From Magnolia sinica (Eukaryota > Streptophyta > Magnoliopsida > Magnoliales > Magnoliaceae), in assembly GCF_029962835.1 (NCBI RefSeq), contig NC_080590.1, positions 59,952,001 to 60,016,000 on the forward strand: a stretch of 64,000 nt of DNA, in the 5' to 3' direction. The position numbers and the translations under genes are program-made. Every line of letters starts with the position of its first letter. The first letter of the stretch is position 1. A model generated the notes under the pieces. The model did not search any database, was not told the DNA's origin, and worked only from the letters and a program-made list of their open reading frames with translations. Shown here in pieces: positions 11,443-22,650 of this stretch.

Positions 11443-12484
11443 TGAATAGGACTATGCCAAATTAAACTTTTAACAGCGGAAACTAAAGAATATAATAGCC
11501 AACAAAAGAAATGAAATAAATCACACTACAGAAATCTAAAGCAACCTCTAATTCAAGTCTTGAGAGGCTGATACAAATGTTGTTCTAAGGACAATCTTGC
11601 ACCATAAAAACCAAGGGTTTATGGCAGGACAACCTTACTAGAACGATAAGTATCAATATACCAAACTGAAGAGGAATAATAAAGGGAAATAGCAGAAAGT
11701 AAAGTCTAAACTATTACAACATTCCTACAATGCTTGAAAAGTAAATATTACAACATTCACATCCACACATACATCCCACAATTCTGAATGATATAAGATA
11801 AGAAATATTAAATGAACATTCAAACCACAGGACACAAAGAATTATAGTGGTTGGCCTGTGTGTACACCAACTGTTAAACAACGGCTACATAGCTACTCCA
11901 CTCCTAATATCCTCACACAGGGGATATCAGCGTTCACTATCAAAATAGGTTTCACAAGTTCACCGAAAACCTTCACAATTATGTCTTTTATATGACACAA
12001 TTAAAAAACCTCACTTTCTGAATTTTCTGGCTCTCCTCAGATAACCAACACAATGAGATTTTTCTGACTTAACCTCAAACAAAACCAAAATAATTGAATT
12101 TATAATAAATGTAAAATACTTGGATTTCTCCTTTTGTTGTAGTCCGGAAGAATCAATCGGAGTAGAAGTTCGAATGTGAAGTTCAATGTCCAATACTCAC
12201 TTTGATATGGTTCTAAGTTCTAATTGATTTTAAATTAAACCAGTTGGGCTAGTTATATTTGATTTTGATTCCAAGAAGAAGGAATACAATAATTCCTCTT
12301 TTCAATTTAAATTGGAATATAGAAACAAAATCAAATTAAATAAGCTAACTAAAGAGAATATTAAATAAGCACAATGTAGCTTAAAAATAAATGCAAACTT
12401 ATCTAAGAGTGATGCCTTAATTTTACTTGAATTGAGTTATCAATCTCTAAAATTCGTCATCTATTTATAGATGCAAAAATCACG

Positions 12485-12850
12485 CCTACGACTGGTCCTG
12501 AGTACTCCATGACTGGTCGTAGATGAAATGAATTTTTGAACTTTCAAGCGGGATTGAAACAGACAGTTACACGACCGGTCGTAGGGTGTCTACGACTGGT
12601 CGTAGAAAACCCACGACTGGTCGTAGGACTCAAGGATTCGTTGCTATAGTTTGAGTCGAAGAACTAGGACTGGTCGGATGACTAGTCGACACTATTCACA
12701 TGACTGGTCAAACAGAGTCTAGGACTGGTTGTAGATGAACAGAAAATTTTGAACAATTGCAACAAACTTAAGACTAGTCCTGAATTTTCTAGGACTGGTC
12801 GAACCAGTGCTAAGACTAGTCGAACAAGGTCCAGGACTAGTCTTAGAACA
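12485..12850. repeat. Cluster of ACGACTGGTCGTAG-type palindromic repeats
   Basis: Roughly a dozen copies of a short motif close to TACGACTGGTCGTAG are spaced irregularly over 365 bases; the best copies are near 12570-12625. One variant, CGACCGGTCG, is a perfect palindrome. Later copies decay to AGGACTAGTC. Similar palindromic clusters are known from some plant retrotransposon LTRs; their role here is unknown. Confidence 0.75.
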
Positions 12851-13341
12851 GACCAAATACTTATAAAGTTATTCAATAAATATGAATTATGTATTCAAAA
12901 TGACCTACCCTAAGGTCAATCTAAGGTCTATCATACCTGAGACATGAAGTATGAACATTGAAACTTCATTCAATTAGATGAAGGTTGACCTTTGAACCTT
13001 ATGAAGCTTGAGATCTCTACTTGATGTAGCTTGATCTTGAGATCTTCTACAGCTTAGATTTGTCTTCTTAGAATGTACTTCATTTTTGAACATCATCTTT
13101 AGACTTGAACAAGCGCTCTTCTGATTGACGTAGTTCTGAACATTGAAGCTTATAGAAGAGGATCAAGTACATGACCTTACATTTCTTGAAGTAGATCACC
13201 ATACTTGACTTAAAGCATTGATGCAGTGTCTTGAACATCCATATAACAACAAACTATATAAGACACATATAGAGGTTTTGGCACCACAAAATTTGACAAC
13301 CAAAGGAGCATGAGACCATAGCACTTACAAACCATGCAAAG

Positions 13342-13812
13342 ACGTCTCTGTGCTGCTACAGGAAGGCCAACATCTGAGACCATTGCTCGAAATTCAATGA
13401 CATACCGAGCTGAACAATTTTGCTTGGATCTTCTTCATCAAGCACCACAGCCTCCAAGTCTTCTACGGATAAATCTTCTGTAGGTCCCCTGGGGTCAAGG
13501 ACATTGACGGTGAGGGCCTGCTTCAACGACCCTTTCCTTACTATTATCGCATAGCACTTCCGAGTTTCACGTTAATCGCCTTGGAGGTAGCCTACTCCGC
13601 CCTAGGTGGAAAATTTCATCATCAGATGGTATGTGGATACGACTGCTCTCATTGCATTGAGGGAAGGTCTGACCAGGATGATGTTGTGCACTGATGGCAT
13701 ATTAACGATAAAGAAGTCCACCAAGAGGGTGACTTAATGTCATCCGTCTCCCGCAGTCACATGGAGGGAGATGGCTCCTTCAAAGATCATCCTTTCTCCG
13801 GTAAAGACATGC
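13342..13812 (-). pseudogene. Protease-to-RT linker of element D, downstream of the element B insertion
   Basis: Minus-strand reading from 13812 gives VFTGERMIFEGAISLHVTAG, then a VDFFIVN... RPSLNAMRAVVSTYHLMMKF region. This is the second half of a Tat-type retropepsin, with ILVRPSLN in place of the usual ILGRPSLN. It continues the frame that stops at 25188 on the other side of element B. Two stops lie just after the first 20 codons. The 5' half, with the active site, is at 25751-25188. Confidence 0.75.
13809..13812. other. Target site duplication (left) of element B
   Basis: ATGC precedes the left LTR at 13813 and recurs at 25188-25191 directly after the right LTR. Counting the four bases once restores an uninterrupted reading frame through the element D protease, so the duplication is supported by coding context as well as identity. 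Confidence 0.75.
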
Positions 13813-14926
13813 TCTAAGACCTGTAACCTAGCCTGTACTATTCCGTAGGCTACTGTGGTTCTCCCGATTGAATTTCGGTGACCCGCGACACATAGACAAT
13901 AATTGCGCAATCCTGAGTTGTATCCTGTATTCTAGAGTCGGCTTGACTTGAAACTTGTACCCCTACGACTGCGCCATCTCTGCGGTTCCAACGCAGTGAC
14001 TCATGCACCAATCCGACACCTAGGTTAGGAGATGTGGGCCCGCGTTCATTCTGAAGAAAGCCGCGTGTTGCGATTTTCGAGAGAATCTCTACAACATGTC
14101 CCATCAATTAATCAATCAATCAATCAAGTTAAGTACACTCCATACCACAAGTACAAGCAACCCATTCCCTTCACTTTCCCAAAGTCAACTCTCTCTCTCC
14201 ACCCATCCTCTTTTACCCAAATTTCAACTAAGCCCATACCCAACCCATGCCTTCCCATTCCCATCCCTTACAACACCCATCCCTTATCATCCCATGACTT
14301 CTCTCTCTCTCTCTCTCATTTCTCAAACCTCTCAAGCAACACCCAACATTCAAGCTCACTCTCCCAAATCCAAGTGTGGCCCACTTTCCCACTCTCTCAT
14401 CTCCCATCTCAACCATTCATTCATCATCTACCTCCATCAAAATTGAAGATAAGGAGCAAAGGAATCCAAGGGACCAAGGATGAGTGCAATAGGTGGGTGA
14501 TCCGCCATTGATTTCAATTTTAGGGCCCACTTGTTGTGGGACCCACATTGATGTATGCAATGTAGAAAGGGACCCATAGTGGCCTCACCGTTTCTCTCTC
14601 TCTCTCTTTCTTTCTCTCTCTCTTTCCTCTCTCTCTCTCTCTTATATGGATGGTGTGTGTGTGTGGCCCATCATGAAGTAAGTATTTCATCCATGTTGTC
14701 CATTGAGTGGGCCCACCTGGCAGTCCATTTGGACGGGCCTGATCGAAGGAAAATACAAGTATCAGTTTGATCCGAGGCCGAAGTGGGCCACACGTGTGGA
14801 CCCACCATGGTATATGCACTAGATCTACACGTGTGGACCCCACCATGACAGCTTGTGGGGCCCACCATATCATGCATGTCCATCCAGCCGTCTGTCCAGG
14901 CTTGGACAGGGACGTTGGATGCATTG

Positions 14927-14961
<35 letters not shown>

Positions 14962-15659
14962 GATGAATAAATATAATATAAAATAATATATAAATAAATT
15001 ATAATATATATATATATATATATATGTAATGGAAGTAGGCTCCACGTGGGACCCACCTTTAATATGATGATTGCACCGTTCAGATGAATCTGGACAATGA
15101 CTATGGGCACCTCTTGCCCCTGTACACGTATATGATATATATTATTATATTGATATAATATTATTTTATATATTATATGCTGTAGTGGGCCACTATGTGC
15201 ACCGCACCATGATGGATATATCTGCACCGTCCAGTTGCCGGACGGTGCAGCTAGTGTGATAGCCATGTCATCCATCCATTTTACGGGTGGCCCACCTTGA
15301 AGTAAGCCATGCTGTCCATCCATTTTACAGGTGACCCACCATGATGTAAGCCATTCCATCCATCCATTTTTATGGGTGGAGCCCACCGTGATTTGTTTGT
15401 ATCCACGTCATCCATCCACCATCTGGATGGGCGGAGTCCACTGTGATGTATATTTGTACCCACGCCATCCATTCACCATCTGGACGGGTGGAGTCCACCG
15501 TGATGTACATTTGTATCCACGCCGTCCATTCATCAGGCAAGTTCGTCTTTGGCTCGAGACAAAAAAATGGAGCAGATTCGATCCTCTGGTGGGCCACGTA
15601 TGTAGACCCCACCCCTGTTGTTTATATTACATCCAAACTGTTTATTCATTTAGTGGACA

Positions 15660-16050
15660 ACCACCTATGTGGACCCCACCTTAATATATGTGATTCATCT
15701 AAACTGTCCATGGATTTGGTAAGCTCGTCCTTGGGCTTGAGAGGAAAAATAAGGCAGATCTAATATCAAGTGGACCACCCTAGAGAAAACAGTGGTGTTG
15801 AACACCCACCATTGAAACCCCTTTGGGTTATAGAAGTTTTGATTCAATATAATATTTGTTTTCCTTCCATGTTCGGGTCCTTGTGACCTTATGAACAGTA
15901 TGGATGGAAAATAAATACTATGGTGGGCCCACTAGAAATTTAACGGTGGAAATCATTGTCACTATTGTCATTTGTGGTATGGTCCATGTGATCCTTTGGA
16001 TATGATTCATTTTTTTGCACTATAATGATCCTTAGCAATGGATGCATGGT
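15660..16050. repeat. Fold-back (MITE-like) repeat in the 5' LTR of element B
   Basis: The left arm (GTGGACCCCACC...AAGTGGACCACCCTAGAGAA) and the right arm (ATTTGTGGTATGGTCCATGT... to CCTTAGCAATGGATGCATGG) are imperfect inverted copies around a loop that includes CCTTGTGACCTTATGAACAG. The same unit occurs at 21524-21912, 29500-29850 and, in shorter form, near the CACTA terminus at 32330-32603. Confidence 0.6.
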
Positions 16051-16054
16051 GTTT

Positions 16055-16380
16055 TGAACTCGGCATATTCGACTCGGCCATTTGACTCGGCCGTTTGACT
16101 CGGCTTATTCGACTCGGCCATTTGACTCAGCCTATTCGACTTGGCCCACTCGACTTATCCTATTCGACCCAGCCATTTGACTTGGCCTATTTGACTCGAC
16201 CTATTTGAATCAGCCCATTTAATCGGCCCATTTCATCGGCCATTTGATTCGGCCCATTTGAATTGGCCCCTTTGATTCGACCCATTTGAATTGGCCATCT
16301 GATTGACTCATTTGATTCAACCCATTTGATTCGGCCCATTTGATTAGCCCATTTGATCAGCCCATTTGATTTATATGAGG
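16055..16380. repeat. GACTCGGCC short tandem array
   Basis: Units of about 13-14 bp such as TTTGACTCGGCCA and ATTCGACTCGGCC repeat and then decay into TTTGATTCGGCCCA forms. The equivalent array in the 3' LTR is at 21920-22215. Confidence 0.75.
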
Positions 16381-16419
16381 TCCAATGAGACGTATGTGAG
16401 GCCTTTGTGTGGGTTGACT

Positions 16420-16710
16420 GTGATGTATTTGAGGCCCAAGGGCAAGGCCTAATGTGATGTATTTGAGGCCCATAGGCGAGGCCCGATGCGATGTATTCGA
16501 GGCCTGTGAGCAAGGCCCAATGTGATGTATTTGAGGCCCGTGGGTGAGGCCCAATGTGATATATTCGAGGCCCGTGGGCGAGGCCCAATGTGATGTATTC
16601 GAGGCCCGTGGGTGAGGCCCAATGTGATGTATTCGAGGCCCGTGGGCGAGGTCCAATGTGATGTATTCGAGGCCTATGAGCGAGGCCCATTGTGATGTAT
16701 TCGAGGCCCA
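16420..16710. repeat. 34-bp tandem array, 5' LTR of element B
   Basis: The unit has a period of 34 bp (CAATGTGATGTATTCGAGGC is part of it; for example starts at 16587 and 16621). Because 34 is not a multiple of three, an antisense frame passes through all three phases and still stays open. This explains the long minus-strand reading frame at 16187-16987 without any gene. Confidence 0.85.
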
Positions 16711-19269
16711 TGCGATGTGGCCCACTAGATGTGCATATGGCCCTTATGTAAGGCCACAAGCTCATTATATGTTTTGGCTCTATATATGTAGGCCACTTCT
16801 TGGGAGAAATGTTGGTTAGATGTCCACATTGATGGGCAATGATGGTTGGATGTCCACATTGTGACATTCCCTTAGGCTTTGTTAGTCCTATTCTCATAAT
16901 TCTCTTATGGGTTAACCCAGGTAAGTGGGACCTATTCGCCATAGACGGATGGTTTCGCGATATCGGATTTGATATAACCACGACCAAGGACCGATCTTTA
17001 TATGGTTGATCGGTTGTTTATCTATGGATCCCGCCTTGTTTATATATTAATTATCGGTGCTAATTATTGATGCTGATTATCGGTGTCGATTATCGATGCT
17101 GATTATCGGTGCTGATTGTCGATGCTGATCACCGAATCGGATTGTCGAGGCTGATTCTGATTATCGAGGCTGATTCTGATTATCGAGGCTGATTCCGATT
17201 ATCGAGGCCGATTTTGATTGCTGAGGCCGATTATCGAGACCCATGTAATGTATATGTGACCCATGTTTGAGGCCCAATGTGATGTATATACGGCTCATAT
17301 TTGAGGCCCATTGGGATGTGTATTCAGCCCATGTTTAAGGCCTAATGTGATGAATATGAGGTCTTAGTGATGAGGCCCATTGTAATGCATTTGAGGGTCA
17401 GGCGATGAAGCACATCGTGATGTATATTGGGCCCATGTGAGAGGCCCATCGTAATGTGTATTAAGCTCTTGATTAAGGCCCATGATGTTGTATATTAGGC
17501 CCTTATGCGAGGCCAGGAGTCCACTATATGTTAGGCTCTATGTGGGCCATTCCTTGGGGGCAATGTTGGTTAAATGTCTACATTGTCGAGGCCGATTGTT
17601 GATGCTGGTTATTAATACCGATTATGAGTATGTGACAGCATAGCATTATGATACATGCCCATACGCATCTTCTGCATGTTTGTTATGAGATGTGGTTGAC
17701 CATTTCATATGTCATTGGGCAAGTTGTTATGAGACTCCTTGATAGGCAGAGGTTATCTCACATGAGCGCACGGTATGCGCAGGATTGATGCATGACTTGA
17801 TTATATGACTCATGCATTTTACATTGTGTGTTGCGACTACTATACACCCTAGCGATATCAGGGCCATAGCCTCCACAGGCATATCGTGGATGGCCAGATG
17901 GGACGCTGAAAATGTTTGATTCTAACATACAGGCACCATAGATGTCCCTGTGTGAAAATCTCTAAATCTTCATGGCCAGGAGACGCTCCAACGTCGAGAA
18001 TGAGTGGATATATATGAGCACATGAGGGCCGAATACCAGGAGGGCGCATCTCCCACTGTGTCGTGGTCGGTTGGGAGGGGGTGTGGCCTTACCCTCCTAA
18101 GAGTAGGGGGTATTGCTAGGCTAAGTTTGACCAGCTCGTGAATGGGTCCGCTATTAACGTGCCAGGTAGATATTGGCTGACTAATGACCAGGCGGATGGT
18201 GAGGTCTCTTCCACTTGCATGGTCGCACGTCAGTGGGCGGTGATTTGCATGTAGAGTGTACTAGACCCCGGTGATGATCCCAGAGAGAAACCATACTGAT
18301 ATGTGGAATTATCGAGTAGGAGTTGCATATTCATTCATTCATTCATTCAATATCCACTTAAGTTGGTGGTGTGCAACTAATTATTGTGTACCTTCGTAAT
18401 GGCAATGATTTCGGTTGGGCACGCGACTAACCTGAGATCAGGCGTCTACTACATTGAGTCTAGCTATCCAAATTTATGTATGAGACTGGTTTGGATAGAA
18501 GTCCTTTGTGATGGACCCCATAGCCTGCGATATTATGTACTATTATCCCGACTTCACTCCAGCTTGGTCATTTCATTTGCACTGCATATTGCATTATATC
18601 ATCAGCATATGATATTTAGCTTACTGTCCTTGTATTGCATAGTTAAACTACATTACTTCATCAGTATATGATATTATTTTTATTATATTTTTGCATCGCA
18701 TAGCCTGAATAAGGCTGATGGTATTTATGAGCCTATCAGCATGTTTTCGCATTACTCTAATATCATATGATTTATGATCTTGCTAGTATTTCTGATATTG
18801 TATGATTATGGGCTTATCAGTATTTCCACTTACTCTGATTACTTGGTATTGCTTACTTGACACTTACCTTGTGTACACACTTTCACCACCAACTAAGCTT
18901 TCTACAAGCTTATGCACGATAGATGCATGCAGGTGGCGTTAGGTTGCAGTAGCGTTGAGCTTGGAGCATGCAGCGGACCTCTGGAGCTTTCATTTTGTCA
19001 TATGTATTTCCCTTTTAGCACTATATTCAAATGTTTATATTAGTGGATATGTGATGATGATGCTGCTTGTGTGATTTGGGTAAACTTGTGGTTATGATTA
19101 TTACGAGTTAAATGTAAGTTGGAAAATCCTCCTTGTAGAATCTCAGGATTGGAATCTGGCGTATGGACACTGGGAGCTGAGAATGGGGTACTACGGAGGC
19201 TGTCGGCACCGAATTCGGCGATCAAAATTTTTATAAGCCTGGTTTTTGAGTTTGGGGCGTGATAGAAGT

Positions 19270-19281
19270 TGGTATCAGAGT
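19270..19281 (+). other. Primer binding site of element B
   Basis: TGGTATCAGAGT follows the LTR end at 19264 and matches the initiator tRNA-Met complement except for its last base. Confidence 0.8.
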
Positions 19282-19677
19282 ATAACTTGGGAATACCTGA
19301 GGATAGCATCACATATCTACTGATAACTACCCTATACTTTATGATTGTTGAGAATTTAGAATGATTAGATCCCCGAGTTCAAATAACTTAGAAATTTTCT
19401 GATATAGCTCCCTACCGTTGAGAGTGTGAGGTTGCATAGTATTCCATTTTCGATCGTTTCTGATCAAGGATCCGAGGTTCAGTAGAGTCATCGTAGTACT
19501 AATGAGGTATCTTAGGAGTGTGAGGCTGAGGTTCGTGGGCGTTATCCCCATCTCTTGGGTGTTTGATGATGTTGGTCAGTTGTGTTCTGATTATAAATCT
19601 AGCGATAGGATTTTTCACCCATGTGAACTCTGTATTGGTTGTTTCATGTTTTAAATTTTGAGGATAAAATTTTTATT

Positions 19678-19690
19678 AGGAGGGGAGAGC
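19678..19690 (+). other. Polypurine tract of element B
   Basis: AGGAGGGGAGAGC lies directly before the 3' LTR start TGTAAGACC, identical to the tract of element A at 1571-1583. Confidence 0.8.
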
Positions 19691-20170
19691 TGTAAGACCT
19701 GTAACCTAGCTTGTACTGTTCCATATGCTTCTACAGTTATCCCGGTCAAAATTCAGCGACCCGCAATGTGCAGACAACAATTACGCGCAATCCTGAGTTG
19801 TATCCCGTATTCTAGAGTCGGTTCGATCCGAAACTTGTACCCCTGCAACCGCGCTGTCGCCGTGATTTCAATGCCTCGACTTGCGCACTAATCTTATACC
19901 CAGGCCAGGAGATGTGGGCTCGCATTCATTCCGAAGAAATGTCGTGCATTGCGAATTTTGAGAGAATCTCTACAACATGTCCCATCAATCAATCAATCAA
20001 GTCAAGTACACTCCATACCACAAGTACAAGCAACCCATCCCCTTCCCTTTCCAAAAGTCAACTCTCTCTCTCCACACATACCTCTTTTACTCAAATTTCA
20101 ACCAAGCCCATACCCAACCCATGCCTTCCCATTCCCATCCCTTACAACACACATCCCTTCTCATCCCATC

Positions 20171-20221
<51 letters not shown>

Positions 20222-21523
20222 CGCAAACCTCCCAAGCAACATGCAACATCCAAGCTCACTCTCCCAAATCCAAGTGTGGGCCACTTTTCCACTCTCTCAT
20301 CTCCCATCTCAACCATTCATTCATTATCTACCTCCATCGAAATTGAAGATAAGGAGCATAAGAATCCAAGGGACCAAGGAGGAGTGCAATAGGTGGGTGA
20401 TTCACTGTTGATTTCAATTTTAGGGCTCACTTATTGTGGGACCCACATTGATGTATGCAATGTAGAAAGGGACCCATAGTGGCGGGGTCCCTCTATCTCA
20501 CCGTCTCTCTCTCTCTCTCTCTCTTTCTCTTCCTCTCTCTCTCTCTTGTATGGGTGGTGTGTGTGTGGGGCCCATCATGAAGTAACTATTTCATCCATGC
20601 CGTCCACCGAGTGGGCCCACCTGGCAGTTCATTTGGATAGGCCTGATCGAAGGAAAACATAAGTATCAGTTTGATCCGAGGCCGAAGTGGGCCACACGTG
20701 TGGACCCACCATGGTATATGCATTAGATCCACACATGTGAACCCCACCATGACAGCATGTGGGGCCCACCATATCATGCATGTACATCCAATCGTCTGTC
20801 CAGGCCTAGACAGGGACGCTGGATGTATTGTTTATATATATATGATGAATAAATATAATATAAAATAATATATAAATAAATTATTATATATATACATGTA
20901 CTGGAAGTAGGCTCCATGTGGGACCCACCTTTAATATGATGACTGCACCGTCCAGATGAATTTAGACGGTGAATATGGGCACCTCCTGCCCCTATACATG
21001 TATATGATATATATTATTATATTAGATATAATATTATATTATATATTATATGTTGTAGTGGGCCACTACGTGGACTGCACCATGATGTATATATCTGCAC
21101 TGTCTAGTGGCTAGACGGTGCAGCTAGCATGATAGCCATGCCGTCCATCCATTTTACGGGTGGCCCACATTGAAGTAAGCCATGCTACCCATCCATTTTA
21201 CGGGTGGCCCACCGTGATGTAAGCCATTCCATCCATCCATTTTTATGGGTGGAGCCCATCGTGATATTTTTTGTATCCAGGCAGTCCATCCATCATTTGG
21301 ACGGGTGGAGTCCACTGTGATGTATATTTGTACCCATGCCATCTGGATAGGTGGAGTCCATTGTGATATATATTTGTATCCATGCCGTCCATTCATCTGA
21401 CAAGTTTGTCTTTGGCTCGAGACAAAAAAATGGAGCAGATTCAATCCTCTGGTGGGCCACATATGTGGACCCCACCCCTGATGTTTATATTACATCCAAA
21501 CCGTTAATTCATTCGATGGACAA

Positions 21524-21912
21524 CCATCTATGTGGACCCCACCTTAATATATGTGATTCATCAAAATTGTCCATGCATTTAGTAAGCTCGTCCTTAGGCT
21601 TGAGAAGAAAAATAAGGCAGATCTAATATCAAGTGGACTACCTTAGAGAAAACAGTGGTGTTGAATGCCCACCATTGAAACCCCTTTGGGTTACAGATGT
21701 TTTAATTCAATGTAATACTTGTTTTCCTTCCTTGTTCAGGTCCTTGTGACCTTATGAACAGTATAGATGGAAAATAAATACTATGGTGGGTCCATTAGAA
21801 ATTTAATGGTGGAAATCATTGTCACTATTGTCATTTGTGGTATGGTCTAGATGATCCTTTGGATATGATTCAGTTTTTTGCACTATAATGATCCCTAGCA
21901 ATGGATGCATGG
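21524..21912. repeat. Fold-back (MITE-like) repeat in the 3' LTR of element B
   Basis: This is the counterpart of 15660-16050, with the same inverted arms around a loop containing CCTTGTGACCTTATGAACAG. Confidence 0.6.
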
Positions 21913-22229
21913 TGTTTTGAACTCGGTCTATTCGACTCAGCCATTTAACTCATCCTATTCGACTAGGCCATTTGACTCGGCCTAATCGACTCAGCCATTT
22001 GACTTAGCCTATTCGACTCGGCCATTTGACTCGGTCTATTTGACTCGGCCATTGACTCGGCCTATTCAATTTGGCCTATTCAACTCGGCTATTAGACTCA
22101 GCCTATTCGACTCGGCCTATTTGATTTGGCCCATTTGATCGGCCCATTTGATCAGCCCATTTAATTCGGCCCATTTGAATTAGCCTCTTTGATTCAGCCC
22201 ATATGAATCGGCCCATTTGATATATATGA

Positions 22230-22650
22230 GACCCATGTGATACGGCCCAATGTGATGTATTCGAGACCCATGGGCAAGGCCCATTGTGATGTATTCAAGG
22301 CCCATGGGTAAGGCCCAATGTGATGTATTCGAGACCCATGGGCAAGGCCCAATGTGATGTATTCGAGGCCCTTGGGTGAGGCCCAATGTGATGTATTTGA
22401 GGCCCGTGGGCAAGGCCCAATGTGATGTATTTGAGGCTCGTGGGTGAGGCCCAATGTGATGTATTCAAGGCCCGTGGGCAAGGCCCAATGTGATGTATTC
22501 GAGGCTCATGGGCAAGGTCCAATGTGATCTATTCGAGGCCGTGGGCGAGGCCCAATGTGATATTCGAGGCCCATGGGTGAGGCCCAATGTGATGTATTCG
22601 AGGTCCATGAGCGAGGCCCATTATGATGTATTCGAGGCCCATGCGATGCG
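22230..22650. repeat. 34-bp tandem array, 3' LTR of element B
   Basis: About twelve units of period 34 (for example starts at 22317 and 22351) with GAGGCCC...GGGCAAGGCCC variants. As in the 5' LTR, all three minus-strand phases lack stops. Confidence 0.85.

Larger units (their letters stand above)
11401..13331. mobile_element. Unclassified 1.93 kb insertion in element D pol
   Basis: Flanking pol codons (DVFAW on one side, SWSHE on the other) are separated by this A/T-rich block. The flanks carry an imperfect 10-bp duplication, CCATGAAAAG at 11391-11400 and CCATGCAAAG at 13332-13341. The block starts near a run of 18 G (11425-11442) followed by TGAATAGGACTATGCC, and ends CATAGCACTTACAAA. It holds a cluster of palindrome-like repeats at 12485-12850. 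I see no coding region and no clear terminal inverted repeats. The TSD length would suit a Mutator-like or LINE-type insertion better than an LTR element. Confidence 0.55.
13813..19264 (+). repeat. 5' LTR of element B (5.45 kb)
   Basis: The LTR starts TCTAAGACCTGTAACC (the usual TG altered to TC) and ends GGGGCGTGATA. Modules in order: 5' unique part; CT-rich stretches (about 14180-14330 and 14594-14642); GGGCCCACC/GATGTA zone (14660-15700) with AT-dinucleotide blocks (14930-15025); a fold-back repeat (15660-16050); a 13-14 bp GACTCGGCCATTT array (16055-16380); a 34-bp array (16420-16710); a GATTATCGAGGC array (17040-17240); and the conserved 3' module to 19264. Confidence 0.85.
19265..19690 (+). 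pseudogene. 426-bp interior of element B with integrase and pol-tail scraps
   Basis: After the primer site and a leader similar to elements A and C, one frame near 19430-19487 reads RLHSIPFSIVSDQG before a stop. This matches the segment around the second catalytic Asp of a chromovirus integrase. Shortly after, the text encoding ...RGRYPHLLGV plus a stop (to about 19567) is the end of pol, as in element A. The purine tract AGGAGGGGAGAGC (19678-19690) closes the interior. Everything from gag through RT has been lost. Confidence 0.7.

Noticed and set aside
14520..15386. Minus-strand frame of 288 codons with Ile/Tyr runs
   Set aside because: It lies over the GGGCCCACC zone and the (AT)n blocks of the LTR. 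The Ile-Tyr run is the dinucleotide repeat, and no family is recognised.
16187..16987. Minus-strand frame of 266 codons rich in His, Gly and Pro
   Set aside because: It coincides with the 34-bp tandem array; the repeating peptide is the array read in successive phases. No start context or domain.
22230..22650. CRISPR-like appearance of regularly spaced repeats
   Set aside because: The units are contiguous with no unique spacers, and the context is a plant retrotransposon LTR.
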